Assembly: GCA_021166725.1 (NCBI GenBank)
Contig: JAJPES010000063.1
Location: 1 to 64,000 of the forward strand
DNA: 64,000 nucleotides
Source of the DNA: Burkholderiaceae bacterium
Lineage (GTDB): Bacteria > Pseudomonadota > Gammaproteobacteria > Burkholderiales > Burkholderiaceae_E
Direction: 5' to 3'
The translations under genes and the position numbers were made by a program. Below the pieces are notes generated by a model. It searched no databases and had not been told where the DNA came from. It worked only from the letters and a program-made list of their open reading frames with translations. Position 1 is the stretch's first letter. Each line of letters opens with the position of its first letter. Below, one piece after another: positions 1-8,082 of this stretch.

Positions 1-56
1 CTTTGGGGTGTTACGGGGGGTTAACCGCCCCCTCCGCCCAACGCGGCAATGCGCCC

Positions 57-202
57 TGCCGTCCTCTGCCCTAGCCAGAAAGCCGCGATGCGGCGTTGCC
101 GAACCCGGTCGATAGCTACACGGCTATCGACTGGAACCGGCGCCTTGCCTCGCGGCTTTCTGGCTCGAACGCGACCCCTGTCCACAGTCCGACAGCCTCC
201 TA
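57..202. repeat. Dispersed palindromic repeat, copy A, with embedded hairpin
   Basis: The 24 bases at 178-201 match 45195-45218 and 18881-18904 with one difference. A second shared block, GCCGTCCTCTGC, is at 58-69 here and 18862-18873 in copy B. Between the two blocks copy A carries about 100 extra bases that copy B lacks. This extra piece is itself palindromic: a perfect 15-base inverted repeat at 73-87 and 151-165 (AGCCAGAAAGCCGCG and its complement) and an inner 9-base pair of arms at 108-116 and 123-131. The stop codon TAG of the neighbouring permease gene (200-202) lies in the repeat edge. It looks like a REP- or MITE-like element nested in an older repeat. Confidence 0.6.
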
Positions 203-1411
203 GACGTTGTAGCGCAGCGCATCGACGACCGGAATGCGAGTAACCCGCGCCGCCGGGACGAGCGACGCGAGCACCGCGCCGGCGAATCCCACTACCGCCG
301 ACCAAAGGACGAGATCGCTGGCGAGCCGGATCGCGGCGCGGTAGCCGGCATTCGCGTTCGGCGGAGGGGGCATAGGAATGCCGATCGCCGAAACGACGAC
401 GGCGAGCAGTGCACCGAGAACGCAGCCGAGCAGGGCGCCGGCGAGCCCGAGCAGGGCGCTCTCGACGACGACGAGGCCGAAGATCTCGCGCGAGCGGCTG
501 CCGAGCGAACGCATCGTTCCGAACTCGCCGATGCGCTCGAAGGCGCTCATGTTCACGCTGTTCGCCACCCCGAGCAGCACCATCGCGAGGATGATCAGCT
601 GAAGCACGCCGAACTGCGTTTCGTACAACTGCACAGTCTTCTCGAAGAAATCGTTCAACTGGACCCAGGTGCGCACCTCGATCGGTTGACCCGCGAAGCG
701 TGCACCGAGCGCGTCGGCGAAGCGGTCGGTATCGGCGGTGCGCTTCAGTTCGACGACGAGCGTGTTCGCGCCATCGGCGCCTACGAGTTCCTGCGAGGCC
801 TCGAGCGGGATACGCACGGCGCGCGCGTCGAAATCGCGCGAGAAGGTCTGGAATACGCCGACGATTTCGAAGTCGAGCGTGTTCAGCGCGCCATCGACGG
901 TGTTCGACAGCAGCGTCACGCGATCGCCGGGCCCGACGTCGAGCGCCTTCGCGACGCCGTCGCCGATCATCATGCCGAACGCGTCGGCCGCTGCGAGCGG
1001 TCGTCCTTCGAGGATCTTCAGGTAGCTGCCGAGCCGAGACTCCTGTTCGGGCTGAACGCCTTCGCCGACGACCGGCCAGTCGGTGTGGCCGTTGTTGAGC
1101 AGCGCGGAGAACTGCGTGCGCATCAGTACCTGCGCGACCTCGGGCTGCTGCGCGATCTGCCCGGCGAGGCGTGCCGCGTCGTCGAGCCGATATTTCTCGG
1201 GGAAGCGCGAGCCGCTGCCGAAGAAATCGGTGCGCGCGAGCTGGATATGCCCCGACTGCGAGTGGATCAGCGCTTCGCCGAGTTGCGCGTACAGGTCGCG
1301 AACGAAGCCGCCACCCAGGACCAGGGCGGCGACGCCGAAGGCAACCGCAGCGAGCGTGGCCAGCGTCCGGCCCTTCTGGCGCGCAACGTTGCGCAGGGCG
1401 AGCCTCAGCAT
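200..1411 (-). CDS. FtsX/MacB-type ABC transporter permease
   Basis: A 403-residue inner-membrane permease of the MacB/LolC/LolE type. There is one transmembrane segment near residues 17-38, a periplasmic core of about 220 residues, and three more hydrophobic segments in the last 140 residues, which is the standard four-helix FtsX layout. The start at 1411 (MLRLALRN) is chosen because earlier in-frame ATGs overlap the upstream gene and add an uncharacteristic arginine-rich tail. The stop of the upstream permease is only 7 bases away, so the two are an operon and probably form a heterodimer like LolC-LolE. The likely ATPase partner is at 7330-8082. Such exporters move lipoproteins, lipids or hydrophobic molecules out of the inner membrane; the substrate is unknown. 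Confidence 0.85.
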   Translation of the reverse strand: MLRLALRNVARQKGRTLATLAAVAFGVAALVLGGGFVRDLYAQLGEALIHSQSGHIQLARTDFFGSGSRFPEKYRLDDAARLAGQIAQQPEVAQVLMRTQFSALLNNGHTDWPVVGEGVQPEQESRLGSYLKILEGRPLAAADAFGMMIGDGVAKALDVGPGDRVTLLSNTVDGALNTLDFEIVGVFQTFSRDFDARAVRIPLEASQELVGADGANTLVVELKRTADTDRFADALGARFAGQPIEVRTWVQLNDFFEKTVQLYETQFGVLQLIILAMVLLGVANSVNMSAFERIGEFGTMRSLGSRSREIFGLVVVESALLGLAGALLGCVLGALLAVVVSAIGIPMPPPPNANAGYRAAIRLASDLVLWSAVVGFAGAVLASLVPAARVTRIPVVDALRYNV

Positions 1412-1418
1412 CGGCGGC

Positions 1419-2651
1419 TCACGCACGGTTGTGCCGCAACGCATCGACAATGACCATGCGCGATGCCTTCCAGGCCGGGTACGCGCTCGCCGCGAGCGTC
1501 GTGACTACGGCGAGGACGATCGCGTCGACGATCATCGACGGCGTGACGAGAATCTCGCCGGTGTACCCGTGGCTCATGCCCGGCGGGGGCGGAACCGGAA
1601 TGCCGATCGCCGAGATCAGGGCCGCGAGCGCGAGGCCGAGCAGCGCGCCGAGCACGGCACCGGCGATCGCGACAAACGCTCCCTCGAGCACGAAGCGGCG
1701 CAGCACCGAATGCCGATCGGCTCCGAGCGCCATCGCCGTTCCGATCTCCCCCGTGCGCGAGAGTACGCTCATTGTCAGCGTATTCGAGATCAGCAGCACG
1801 ATCAGCAGGCCGATCACGACCTTCATGAAGCCGACCTGCTTGCCGAAGAGCGCCGCGCTCTTGTTGTAGAAGTCCGCACGCTCCCACCACGGCACGACCT
1901 CGTAGCGATCGGCGGGCAGGATTGCGCGCACCGCATCGACCGCTTCCTGCGTGCGAGCGGTGTCGTCGAGGAACACCACGAAGCTTTGGGCACCCTGCAC
2001 GCGTGCGAGCCGCTGAGCGTCCGCCAGGGGCAGGCGCAGTGCCGCATCGTCGAAGGCCTTGCTGACGGTCGTGAAGGTCCCTTTCACGTCCGCCTCGATT
2101 GCGTTGATGCCGCCCCCCGGACTGTTGAGCATCATCACGACGCGCTCACCGGGGTGAACGCCGAGGTTCGATGCGAGTCCGGAGCCGAGCGTGACGGCAT
2201 TGCGGTCGTCGGGGCCGAGATCCCTTCCTTCACGAACGACGACGCTCTGCCCGGGTTCGGCCTCGTGGCGCGGATCGATTCCTTCGCCGACGAAAGGCAG
2301 GGTAGCGTCGCCGAAGCTGACCAGCCCCTGCAACGACAGGCGCGGTGCGATCGATCGCACGTGTTTCAACGCTGAAACGGCGTCGGATTCATGTTTCGGC
2401 AACTCGAAGACGAAGGCGTAGGGGTCGGAGGTTCCTTTTTCGCTGTAGCCAGCGAGGTGGATCTGCAGGTGCCCGAGCTGCGAACGGATCATCGACTCCC
2501 GGTAGAAGAAGAAGTTCCACTCGATGAAGCCGGCGGCGAGCAGCAGCGCGGTAACGCCGCTCGCGACTGCCGCGAGCGCGAAGCTCGAGCGTCGCCAGTG
2601 CCGGAACACGTTACGGCTCGCGAGGCGAAGATCTGCCAGCAGGGCATGCAT
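1419..2651 (-). CDS. FtsX/MacB-type ABC transporter permease, second subunit
   Basis: A 410-residue paralogue of the downstream permease with the same layout: an N-terminal membrane segment (about residues 22-42), a large periplasmic domain, and three C-terminal membrane segments carrying the FtsX-type stretch around GEIGTAMALGA. The start ATG at 2651 (MHALLADLRLASRN) aligns with the start of its partner; the open frame continues upstream but that part runs antisense to the ThiF-like gene. It is the first gene of the two-permease operon. The 111 bases between it and the divergent ThiF-like gene must hold both promoters, but I see no clear -35/-10 pair. Role inferred: half of a lipid or lipoprotein-type exporter. 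Confidence 0.85.
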   Translation of the reverse strand: MHALLADLRLASRNVFRHWRRSSFALAAVASGVTALLLAAGFIEWNFFFYRESMIRSQLGHLQIHLAGYSEKGTSDPYAFVFELPKHESDAVSALKHVRSIAPRLSLQGLVSFGDATLPFVGEGIDPRHEAEPGQSVVVREGRDLGPDDRNAVTLGSGLASNLGVHPGERVVMMLNSPGGGINAIEADVKGTFTTVSKAFDDAALRLPLADAQRLARVQGAQSFVVFLDDTARTQEAVDAVRAILPADRYEVVPWWERADFYNKSAALFGKQVGFMKVVIGLLIVLLISNTLTMSVLSRTGEIGTAMALGADRHSVLRRFVLEGAFVAIAGAVLGALLGLALAALISAIGIPVPPPPGMSHGYTGEILVTPSMIVDAIVLAVVTTLAASAYPAWKASRMVIVDALRHNRA

Positions 2652-2762
2652 GACGCGGATCGTACTGCGGCGGGCCTCGCGACCGTTCACGGAGAGGGCC
2701 TGCGGGGCGCCGCTCGTCCGCGCGCCCGCCGGTTTCCGACAGACTTGCGATAATCGGCGGTG

Positions 2763-3668
2763 ATGAACGACAGTACCGCCGCCCCGTTCAGCTACTCGAG
2801 CGCATTCTCCCGAAACATCGGGTGGGTGACTCGCGACGAGCAGGCAAGGCTGCGCGCGAAGCGCATCGCAATCGCCGGCATGGGGGGGGTGGGTGGCGCG
2901 CATCTGCTCACGCTGACCCGGCTGGGCATCGGCGCCTTCAACGTTTCCGACTTCGATACTTTCGACGTCGTCAACCTGAATCGGCAGGCCGGCGCGATGC
3001 TGCGCACGATGGGCAGGCCGAAGGCGCAGGTGCTTGCCGAGATGGCGGAGCAGATCAACCCGGACGTCTCGATCCAGGTCCAGAACGATGGCGTCCATTC
3101 CGGCAACGTCGATCGCTTTCTCGAAGGCGCCGACCTCTACGTCGACGGACTCGATTTCTTCGCCTTCGAAGCCCGCAAACTGATCTTCGCCGAATGCGAA
3201 CGAAGGCGGATCCCGGCAGTCACCGTCGCGCCGCTCGGCATGGGTGCCGCGCTGCTGAACTTCGTACCGGGCGGAATGAGCTTCGAGCGGTATTTCCGCT
3301 GGAACGGTTGCGACGAAGACGAGATGGCGATCCGCTTTCTCGTCGGGCTATCGCCGGCAATGCTGCAGCGAAGCTATCTGGTTGATCCCGGCGCCGTCGA
3401 TCTCGTCGCGCGCCGGGGCCCCTCCACTGCGATGGCTTGTGAATTGAGTGCGGGGATCGCGGCGACGGAGGCGCTGAAACTTCTGCTGGAGCGCGGCAAG
3501 GTGCTGAGCGCTCCGCGGGGGATGCAGTTCGACGCCTACCGGAACCGGGTCAGGCGCACCTGGCGGCCGGGCGGCAACGGGAATCCGATTCAGCGCATCG
3601 CGATCGGAATCGCCAGGCGGCAGCTGGCGGCGATGCGACGTGCACAGCGTGTAGCTGACGCAATCTGA
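2763..3668 (+). CDS. ThiF/MoeB/HesA-family adenylyltransferase (E1-like)
   Basis: A 301-residue E1-like protein. The nucleotide-binding loop GMGGVGG is at residues 39-45, followed by an acidic strand end (DFDTFD) and the family signature NLNRQ at 71-75. Members of this family adenylate the C-terminus of a small carrier protein or a carboxylate. The CxxC pairs that bind zinc in MoeB and ThiF are absent, and no obvious catalytic-cysteine/rhodanese domain follows, so it is not MoeB or ThiF itself. ATG at 2763 is preferred to the overlapping GTG at 2760. No ubiquitin-like partner is visible nearby. It lies between the exporter permeases and a surface-protein gene, close to a FeeM-like synthase, which hints at a role in lipid or amino-acid conjugate chemistry (inference). 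Confidence 0.8.
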   Translation: MNDSTAAPFSYSSAFSRNIGWVTRDEQARLRAKRIAIAGMGGVGGAHLLTLTRLGIGAFNVSDFDTFDVVNLNRQAGAMLRTMGRPKAQVLAEMAEQINPDVSIQVQNDGVHSGNVDRFLEGADLYVDGLDFFAFEARKLIFAECERRRIPAVTVAPLGMGAALLNFVPGGMSFERYFRWNGCDEDEMAIRFLVGLSPAMLQRSYLVDPGAVDLVARRGPSTAMACELSAGIAATEALKLLLERGKVLSAPRGMQFDAYRNRVRRTWRPGGNGNPIQRIAIGIARRQLAAMRRAQRVADAI

Positions 3669-3679
3669 CCTGGAACGAA

Positions 3680-3705
3680 AAAGGCCCCGATCACTCGGGG
3701 CCTTT
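3680..3705. terminator. Bidirectional intrinsic terminator
   Basis: A perfect 11-base stem (AAAGGCCCCGA / TCGGGGCCTTT) with a TCAC loop, lying between the convergent ThiF-like gene and the PepA-like gene. A-rich and T-rich flanks on either side allow it to work in both directions. Confidence 0.85.
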
Positions 3706-3723
3706 CGTGCGTACAACCTGGAT

Positions 3724-4491
3724 TCAGCTGGCGCGGCGGCGTGTTCCGACGCCCAGGCCGAGCGCGGCCAAGCCGATCAAAGCCAAGGTGCCGGGCTCGG
3801 GAACGCGTTGAAAGACCGTGTCAGCCGAACCGTTCAAGAGCTGTGACCCACCCACCACGATTGGGAAGCCATTGAATTGTCCGGTCGTGATCGCCATGTC
3901 GTAGAACGGCACGGGCATGGTGAAGAACGACGTTCCGGCAGGATCGGTCAAAGTGAAGCTCGTGGTTTGACCGAAACTCCCGCAATTGTTGCTCCCGGAG
4001 CACGTCAGACTGCCGTTGCCAATGATCGCTGCGCCGGTCGCAATGAGTACGTCGCTCGTACCGGGGGTTACGCCCCAAGGAACGGCAGTCGCCGGCGCCG
4101 AGAACGTGGTATCGAGGTCGGGATCAAGGTAAACCGCTAGAGAGCCGCCGGGATCGAGGCTGAACGACGTAGAGCTGCCGGACGTGGAATAGGTTCCACT
4201 TCCGGTAAACGTTGCGTACAACTGGTAGTCATTGTTGATTCCCGTAGAGAGAACCTGCGTCGGCCCGTTGAAGAACTGGCCAAAGTTCACCAGCAACGAG
4301 AGGTTGAAAGTCGACCCGGAGGTGAAGGTAATAACCTCGTTATAACCGCCGGTAATCTTGTCGGCCTGGAACGTGCTACCACCGTATGCCGTCGCGTCGA
4401 CGGTGAATTGCGGGAACGCATTGGCCGAAGTGGCTGCCAAAGCAGCACTCGCGGCGATAGCTGCGACTGAGAAGAAATTTTTCAGTTTCAT
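3724..4491 (-). CDS. pepA: PEP-CTERM surface protein, PepA-like (flocculation-associated)
   Basis: A 255-residue secreted protein. Residues 1-22 are a signal peptide ending at SANAF. The C-terminus carries the PEP-CTERM sorting tag: VPEPGTLALIGLAALGLG, then a short basic tail. The mature N-terminus (FPQFTVDATAYGGSTFQADKI) and the internal LLVNFGQFF and DPAGTSFF stretches match what I know of the flocculation-associated PEP-CTERM protein PepA of Zoogloea-like bacteria. The start at 4491 follows a GGGAG ribosome site. A near-perfect sigma-54 promoter lies 41-56 bases upstream, as expected for this regulon. Exosortase, which would process the tag, is not in the window. The symbol is shared by leucyl aminopeptidase at 24680-26164; the two are unrelated. 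Confidence 0.9.
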   Translation of the reverse strand: MKLKNFFSVAAIAASAALAATSANAFPQFTVDATAYGGSTFQADKITGGYNEVITFTSGSTFNLSLLVNFGQFFNGPTQVLSTGINNDYQLYATFTGSGTYSTSGSSTSFSLDPGGSLAVYLDPDLDTTFSAPATAVPWGVTPGTSDVLIATGAAIIGNGSLTCSGSNNCGSFGQTTSFTLTDPAGTSFFTMPVPFYDMAITTGQFNGFPIVVGGSQLLNGSADTVFQRVPEPGTLALIGLAALGLGVGTRRRAS

Positions 4492-4531
4492 GGTTGCTCC
4501 CAGGGAATCGAGACGTTGCCATACCCATTGA

Positions 4532-4547
4532 AGCAACGGTTGTGCCA
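4532..4547 (-). promoter_or_regulatory. Sigma-54 (RpoN) promoter of the PepA-like gene
   Basis: Read on the minus strand the sequence is TGGCACAACCGTTGCT. This matches the -24/-12 consensus TGGCAC-N5-TTGC completely, with the required 10-base spacing between the GG and GC pairs. The predicted transcript would start near 4521, giving a 5' leader of about 30 bases before the ATG at 4491. Confidence 0.85.
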
Positions 4548-4719
4548 TCTCTCTAGAGTCATTAAAAATCAATTGCTTGGCGTCTTGTTCGGCTACATCC
4601 TCTGCGGTCGCTGTAAACTTATTCGACAACCGCTTGAGCCCCTTCCTCGGTCTTGGACGCGTTCACGGGTAACGTGTCGCCGCTGAGGCAAGGAAACGAT
4701 CAGTCAGCGTGGAGTGACG

Positions 4720-5400
4720 ATGCCAGCCTCATCCAGCGGAAAGAGCCGCGACGAGATCGCCGAGGCCTATTCGGCGCCACCGTGGTGGTACGACATCCGC
4801 GGTTTCTTCATCCTGACCTTCGCTTACAACAGTACCTTGTGGAACCAGTTGCGCTTCTTCGGGCCGAACTTCGGTCCGCGGCATCTGGAAGTGGCGTGCG
4901 GCAGCGGAACGCTGCTCGAGTTGGTCCTGAGATGGCGCAGGGGGAAACGACTGCCCGAGCGCGAGATCGCTGCGATCGACTACGCGGAATCGATGCTGGT
5001 GGGCGCCCACCGGCGTTTCGCGGGCCAGCCGAACGTCCAGGTGCGACATGCGGACGCAGCGGCGTTGCCGTTTCCGGATGCGCACTTCGACACGGCGAAC
5101 ATCGCGAACTCGGTTCACTCCTTTCCCGACGTGGACGCCGCGTTGCGCGACGTGTTCCGCGTGATGAAGCCGGGAGCGACGCTCGCGGCGAACGTGCTGC
5201 TCTATCCGCGCACGATCGAGCCGTTCCGCACGATTGCCGAGCGGATCAATCGATGGGGAATGCGCAAGGGGATCCTCTATACGCCCTATCGCCGGGAGGA
5301 CGTCCGCGAACGACTGGAATCGATCGGGTACGAGATCGTTTCCGAGTCGGTGTCCGGCAACTGCTATAACGTCCTGGCGCGACGGCCCGCCCGGGGGTGA
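4720..5400 (+). CDS. Class I SAM-dependent methyltransferase
   Basis: A 226-residue cytoplasmic methyltransferase of the UbiE/Methyltransf_11 type. Motif I, VACGSGT, is at residues 58-64; an acidic ribose-binding position follows in AAIDYAESM, and the motif II region reads FDTANIANSVHSFPD. The segment RVMKPGATL is the usual post-II motif. A hydrophobic patch before motif I (FFILTFAYNSTLW) may contact a lipid substrate or the membrane. GGAG sits five bases before the ATG at 4720, which is why that start is preferred to GTG at 4714. The substrate is unknown. Its place between a surface-protein gene and a FeeM-like synthase makes a lipid or N-acyl amino acid substrate possible, but this is only inference. 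Confidence 0.8.
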   Translation: MPASSSGKSRDEIAEAYSAPPWWYDIRGFFILTFAYNSTLWNQLRFFGPNFGPRHLEVACGSGTLLELVLRWRRGKRLPEREIAAIDYAESMLVGAHRRFAGQPNVQVRHADAAALPFPDAHFDTANIANSVHSFPDVDAALRDVFRVMKPGATLAANVLLYPRTIEPFRTIAERINRWGMRKGILYTPYRREDVRERLESIGYEIVSESVSGNCYNVLARRPARG

Positions 5401-5438
5401 ATCGGACCCGGGAGCCCCGCCCCGGCCGCGCCGGGTCT

Positions 5439-6095
5439 TCAGCCCAACTCGCGCAGCCGCCCGCAGATTCCGTCTTCTTCCCTGGGCGAGAACGCGAGCG
5501 GATAGAGCGAACGCACTTTCGTCGCCCACTCGCGGTGCCCGCCGAAGCGGGCGATCTGCCGCTGCGCGTAGGAAAGATCGAGCCGTAGCAGCACCGCGGG
5601 CGCGTTTACCCTCGGGCAGGTGCGCTCCTCTCCGATCGCCTCGAAGCCGAGCATCGCCCGATAGAACCGCACGTGGCGCGGGTTCACCTCGATCAGCAGG
5701 TCGGTGCAGTTCGCGAAGCGTCGCGCATACATGTAAGCGACGTGAAACATCATCGCAAGCACTTCGCGCGACTGCTCGTTGCGATCCACGGCCAGTCTCG
5801 TGAATTCGCACAGTCGCGCACCGCCCGCGCGCAGCGAATCCAGTTCCGGACCGTACAGTTCGTCGGCAAGCAGCTTTTCCTGGGAGTCGAAGCCGATCGA
5901 GATCGTCGCCAGCGCCTGCGCACCGTCGGAGGCGACGATGGTGATGGGCCGCTTGTCGGCCGACAGCGGGGAAACCGCGTAGCCGCGCCACCCGTACATC
6001 TTCTGGATCAGGTAGCTCGCGGAACTGCGGCTGCCCTCGGTGTTCGCAAGCCGGATCTTGAAGCGGACGATCTCGTCGCGCACGGTGGAGAGCAT
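5439..6095 (-). CDS. FeeM-type N-acyl amino acid synthase (GNAT fold)
   Basis: A 218-residue protein resembling the catalytic core of FeeM and the PEP-CTERM/exosortase-associated acyltransferases. Recognisable elements are the N-terminal FKIRLANTEG...SYLIQKMYGWRGY segment, the central LCEFTRLAVD strand, and the C-terminal LLIEVNPRHVRFYRAMLGFEAIGEE stretch typical of this GNAT branch. FeeM makes long-chain N-acyl tyrosine from acyl-ACP, and such synthases are reported to co-occur with PEP-CTERM systems. The start at 6095 (MLSTVRDE) is preceded by an excellent GAGGAGG site; the frame stays open 58 codons further upstream but with poor starts. Product and amino acid preference cannot be read from sequence. 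Confidence 0.75.
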   Translation of the reverse strand: MLSTVRDEIVRFKIRLANTEGSRSSASYLIQKMYGWRGYAVSPLSADKRPITIVASDGAQALATISIGFDSQEKLLADELYGPELDSLRAGGARLCEFTRLAVDRNEQSREVLAMMFHVAYMYARRFANCTDLLIEVNPRHVRFYRAMLGFEAIGEERTCPRVNAPAVLLRLDLSYAQRQIARFGGHREWATKVRSLYPLAFSPREEDGICGRLRELG

Positions 6096-6408
6096 CGATC
6101 CTCCTCGTGCGGTGCGAAGTCGATCGGGGTCGACTGGAGCCAGGTGGGGCTCGCTGCGGAGGCTACGTCTCGGTATCCATGCGTCCGTCCCTTCTCCGAC
6201 GGCGATGATCGTCTGCGGGTCGAGCGCGTCGGTGTCTGCGTCGACCCTGTCTGCGGCGGCGAAGTTCAATTCCGATTCCTGTCGAATTCGACGGCTTTCG
6301 TTCTCCTTATTGTTATCGGAATCGTGCGACCGAAGCTGCAGGGTTTCCTTGCCTGACGGATGAGCGGTCGAGCACCGGTTGTCGTACGGCCGGTTTCCTG
6401 CAGCGAGG
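6096..6408. other. Intergenic region upstream of the FeeM-like gene
   Basis: About 310 bases between two minus-strand genes. The FeeM frame stays open through 6269, so a longer N-terminus with a TTG start cannot be excluded. The part near 6280-6330 is less GC-rich and includes the short palindrome TCGAATTCGA; a promoter may lie there but I see no clear consensus. No RNA gene seen. Confidence 0.4.
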
Positions 6409-7248
6409 TCAGTCGAGCCGCTTCATGTAGTCCTTCGTGAAGAAGCGGTCCGGCAGGTCGACGAGTTTCAACTCGCTGTACGTCAGCACCGAGACGTCTC
6501 CCGGCTTCAGCGCGTCGGTCATCACGAGCTTTGTCGGACGCGAGCGGCCGCCGAGGGGTTTGTAGTCCTCGTAGGTGCAGGTCTTCAGCAGCCGACCCGA
6601 TACCGAATAGAACTCGGCCTTCAGCGGATGCGCGTCGGATGCCCGGACCCAGTACTTCACTTTCGGATAAGTGACGCCGCGCTGCGCCGCGGAAAGCTCG
6701 AGCACGGTGTAAGCGACTCCGTCGATCTTCTCGCTGCCGACGATTGTCGGCGTGTAGTCGCCGGAGAAGTTTGCACGTGCGAGGTCGCCGTTGGCTACCT
6801 GTCCGGTGAGGCGCTGCGACAGCGACAGTCGTACCGGCTGTGAAACGCTCGGCAGGAAGACCCACAGGTCGCGACCCCGCAGCAACATGTTCTGCCCGCG
6901 TTCGATGGCCGGTTCGAGCGTCTGAACGATCGTGTTCTCGTTGCCCTTCGAGGAGACCCGGTAGACCCGCGGCAGCAGCTCTTCGTCTCCGCTTCTCGAG
7001 CGCACGGTCACCTCCACCTGGAAGGCCTGCTTCGGGAAACGGACTTCGTCGGCGCGTTCGACCAGTTCGCGCGCACGCGTGTCGCTGCCTTCTTCGACAG
7101 CAGGAGCACTGCCGGCGCCCGCCTTCGCTCCCGATTGCGTCGCTTCCGGGTCGAGCGACGGCGTTTCCTGGGCACTCGCATGCAAGGGCAGCGAGAAAAG
7201 GGCGGCGATCAACGGGATCGCCAGGCGCTTGCGAAGCAACAACGTCAT
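6409..7248 (-). CDS. Outer-membrane lipoprotein-sorting (LolA-like) protein
   Basis: A 279-residue periplasmic protein with a signal peptide at residues 1-26 (cleavage after HASA). It belongs to the LolA-like family annotated as outer membrane lipoprotein-sorting protein; the recognisable parts are the FQVEVTVRSRSG strand, the LLRGRDLWVFLPSVSQPVRLS segment, the DYTPTIVGSEKIDGVAYTVLEL strand and a C-terminal YSELKLVDLPDRFFTKDYMKRL. These proteins have an open beta-sandwich that carries a lipid or lipoprotein through the periplasm. It is divergent from the ABC ATPase at 7330 with only 81 bases between them, and with that ATPase, the two permeases at 200-2651 and the barrel protein at 8079 it makes a plausible complete export route. 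Confidence 0.8.
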   Translation of the reverse strand: MTLLLRKRLAIPLIAALFSLPLHASAQETPSLDPEATQSGAKAGAGSAPAVEEGSDTRARELVERADEVRFPKQAFQVEVTVRSRSGDEELLPRVYRVSSKGNENTIVQTLEPAIERGQNMLLRGRDLWVFLPSVSQPVRLSLSQRLTGQVANGDLARANFSGDYTPTIVGSEKIDGVAYTVLELSAAQRGVTYPKVKYWVRASDAHPLKAEFYSVSGRLLKTCTYEDYKPLGGRSRPTKLVMTDALKPGDVSVLTYSELKLVDLPDRFFTKDYMKRLD

Positions 7249-7329
7249 GTTCGGCGCGTCGTGGGGGATCGGTTACATTCGGGTTGGACCGCGAGCCGCA
7301 TTCCGCTCGCGGCCGATCGGGAACCGGGG

Positions 7330-8082
7330 ATGGCGCTCGTCACACTCGAACACGTATCGAGAAGGTATCTGCTCGGCAACCAGACGGTCGACGCACTGCG
7401 CGACGTCGACCTGAGCATAGACGAAGGGGTGTTCCTGGCCATCGCGGGCCCCTCGGGCAGCGGCAAGTCTACCCTGCTGAACCTCATAGGGTGCATCGAC
7501 ACGCCGACCTCGGGTCGCATCGTCATCGACGGTCACGACGTCAGCGGGCGCACGCCCGACCAGCTCGCCGACTACCGCGCGCGCACCGTCGGTTTCGTTT
7601 TCCAGACCTTCAATCTGTTCCCCGTGTTGTCGGCCTGGGAGAACGTCGAGTATCCGTTGCTGCAGTTCCGCGAGATCGGGAAGAAGGAACGGCACGAGCG
7701 CGTTGCGCGCTTCCTCGATCTGGTCGGACTGACGAAGCATGCGAAGCATCGGCCGAACCAGCTCTCGGGCGGGCAGCGCCAGCGGGTGGCGATCGCGCGC
7801 GCTCTGGCGGTCAAGCCGCGCATCGTGCTCGCCGACGAGCCCACCGCGAACCTCGATCACGACACCGGCAGCGAGATCCTGCGGCTGATGAAGGCGATCA
7901 ATCGCAAGTACAAGACGACCTTCGTCTTCTCGACGCACGACGATCGGGTGATCGCCGCCGCCGATCGGCTCGTTCGCATCGAGGACGGGCGCGTGATCGG
8001 GCTCGGCGTGCGGCATGGCGCCAGGTGGACGATGGTCACGCCACAGGACGGCGGGGTTCCGGAAGAGGAGAAAGAAGAATGA
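7330..8082 (+). CDS. ABC transporter ATP-binding protein, LolD/MacB type
   Basis: A 250-residue ATPase. Walker A GPSGSGKST is at residues 40-48, the signature LSGGQ at 145-149, and the Walker B end LADEP at 167-171, followed by THDDRVIAAADR. These spacings and the TVGFVFQTFNLFPVLSAWENV segment place it with LolD and MacB ATPases. It has no permease beside it; the best candidates are the FtsX-type permeases at 200-2651. Its stop overlaps the ATG of the next gene (ATGA), so the two are translationally coupled. The start at 7330 is taken because the family begins just before the first strand; a clear ribosome site is lacking. Confidence 0.88.
   Translation: MALVTLEHVSRRYLLGNQTVDALRDVDLSIDEGVFLAIAGPSGSGKSTLLNLIGCIDTPTSGRIVIDGHDVSGRTPDQLADYRARTVGFVFQTFNLFPVLSAWENVEYPLLQFREIGKKERHERVARFLDLVGLTKHAKHRPNQLSGGQRQRVAIARALAVKPRIVLADEPTANLDHDTGSEILRLMKAINRKYKTTFVFSTHDDRVIAAADRLVRIEDGRVIGLGVRHGARWTMVTPQDGGVPEEEKEE

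Noticed and set aside
6840..8078. Long open frame upstream of and in frame with the DUF1302-like gene
   Set aside because: It runs antisense to the LolA-like gene and out of frame over the ABC ATPase, with arginine-rich shadow composition; the real start is the ATGA overlap at 8079.
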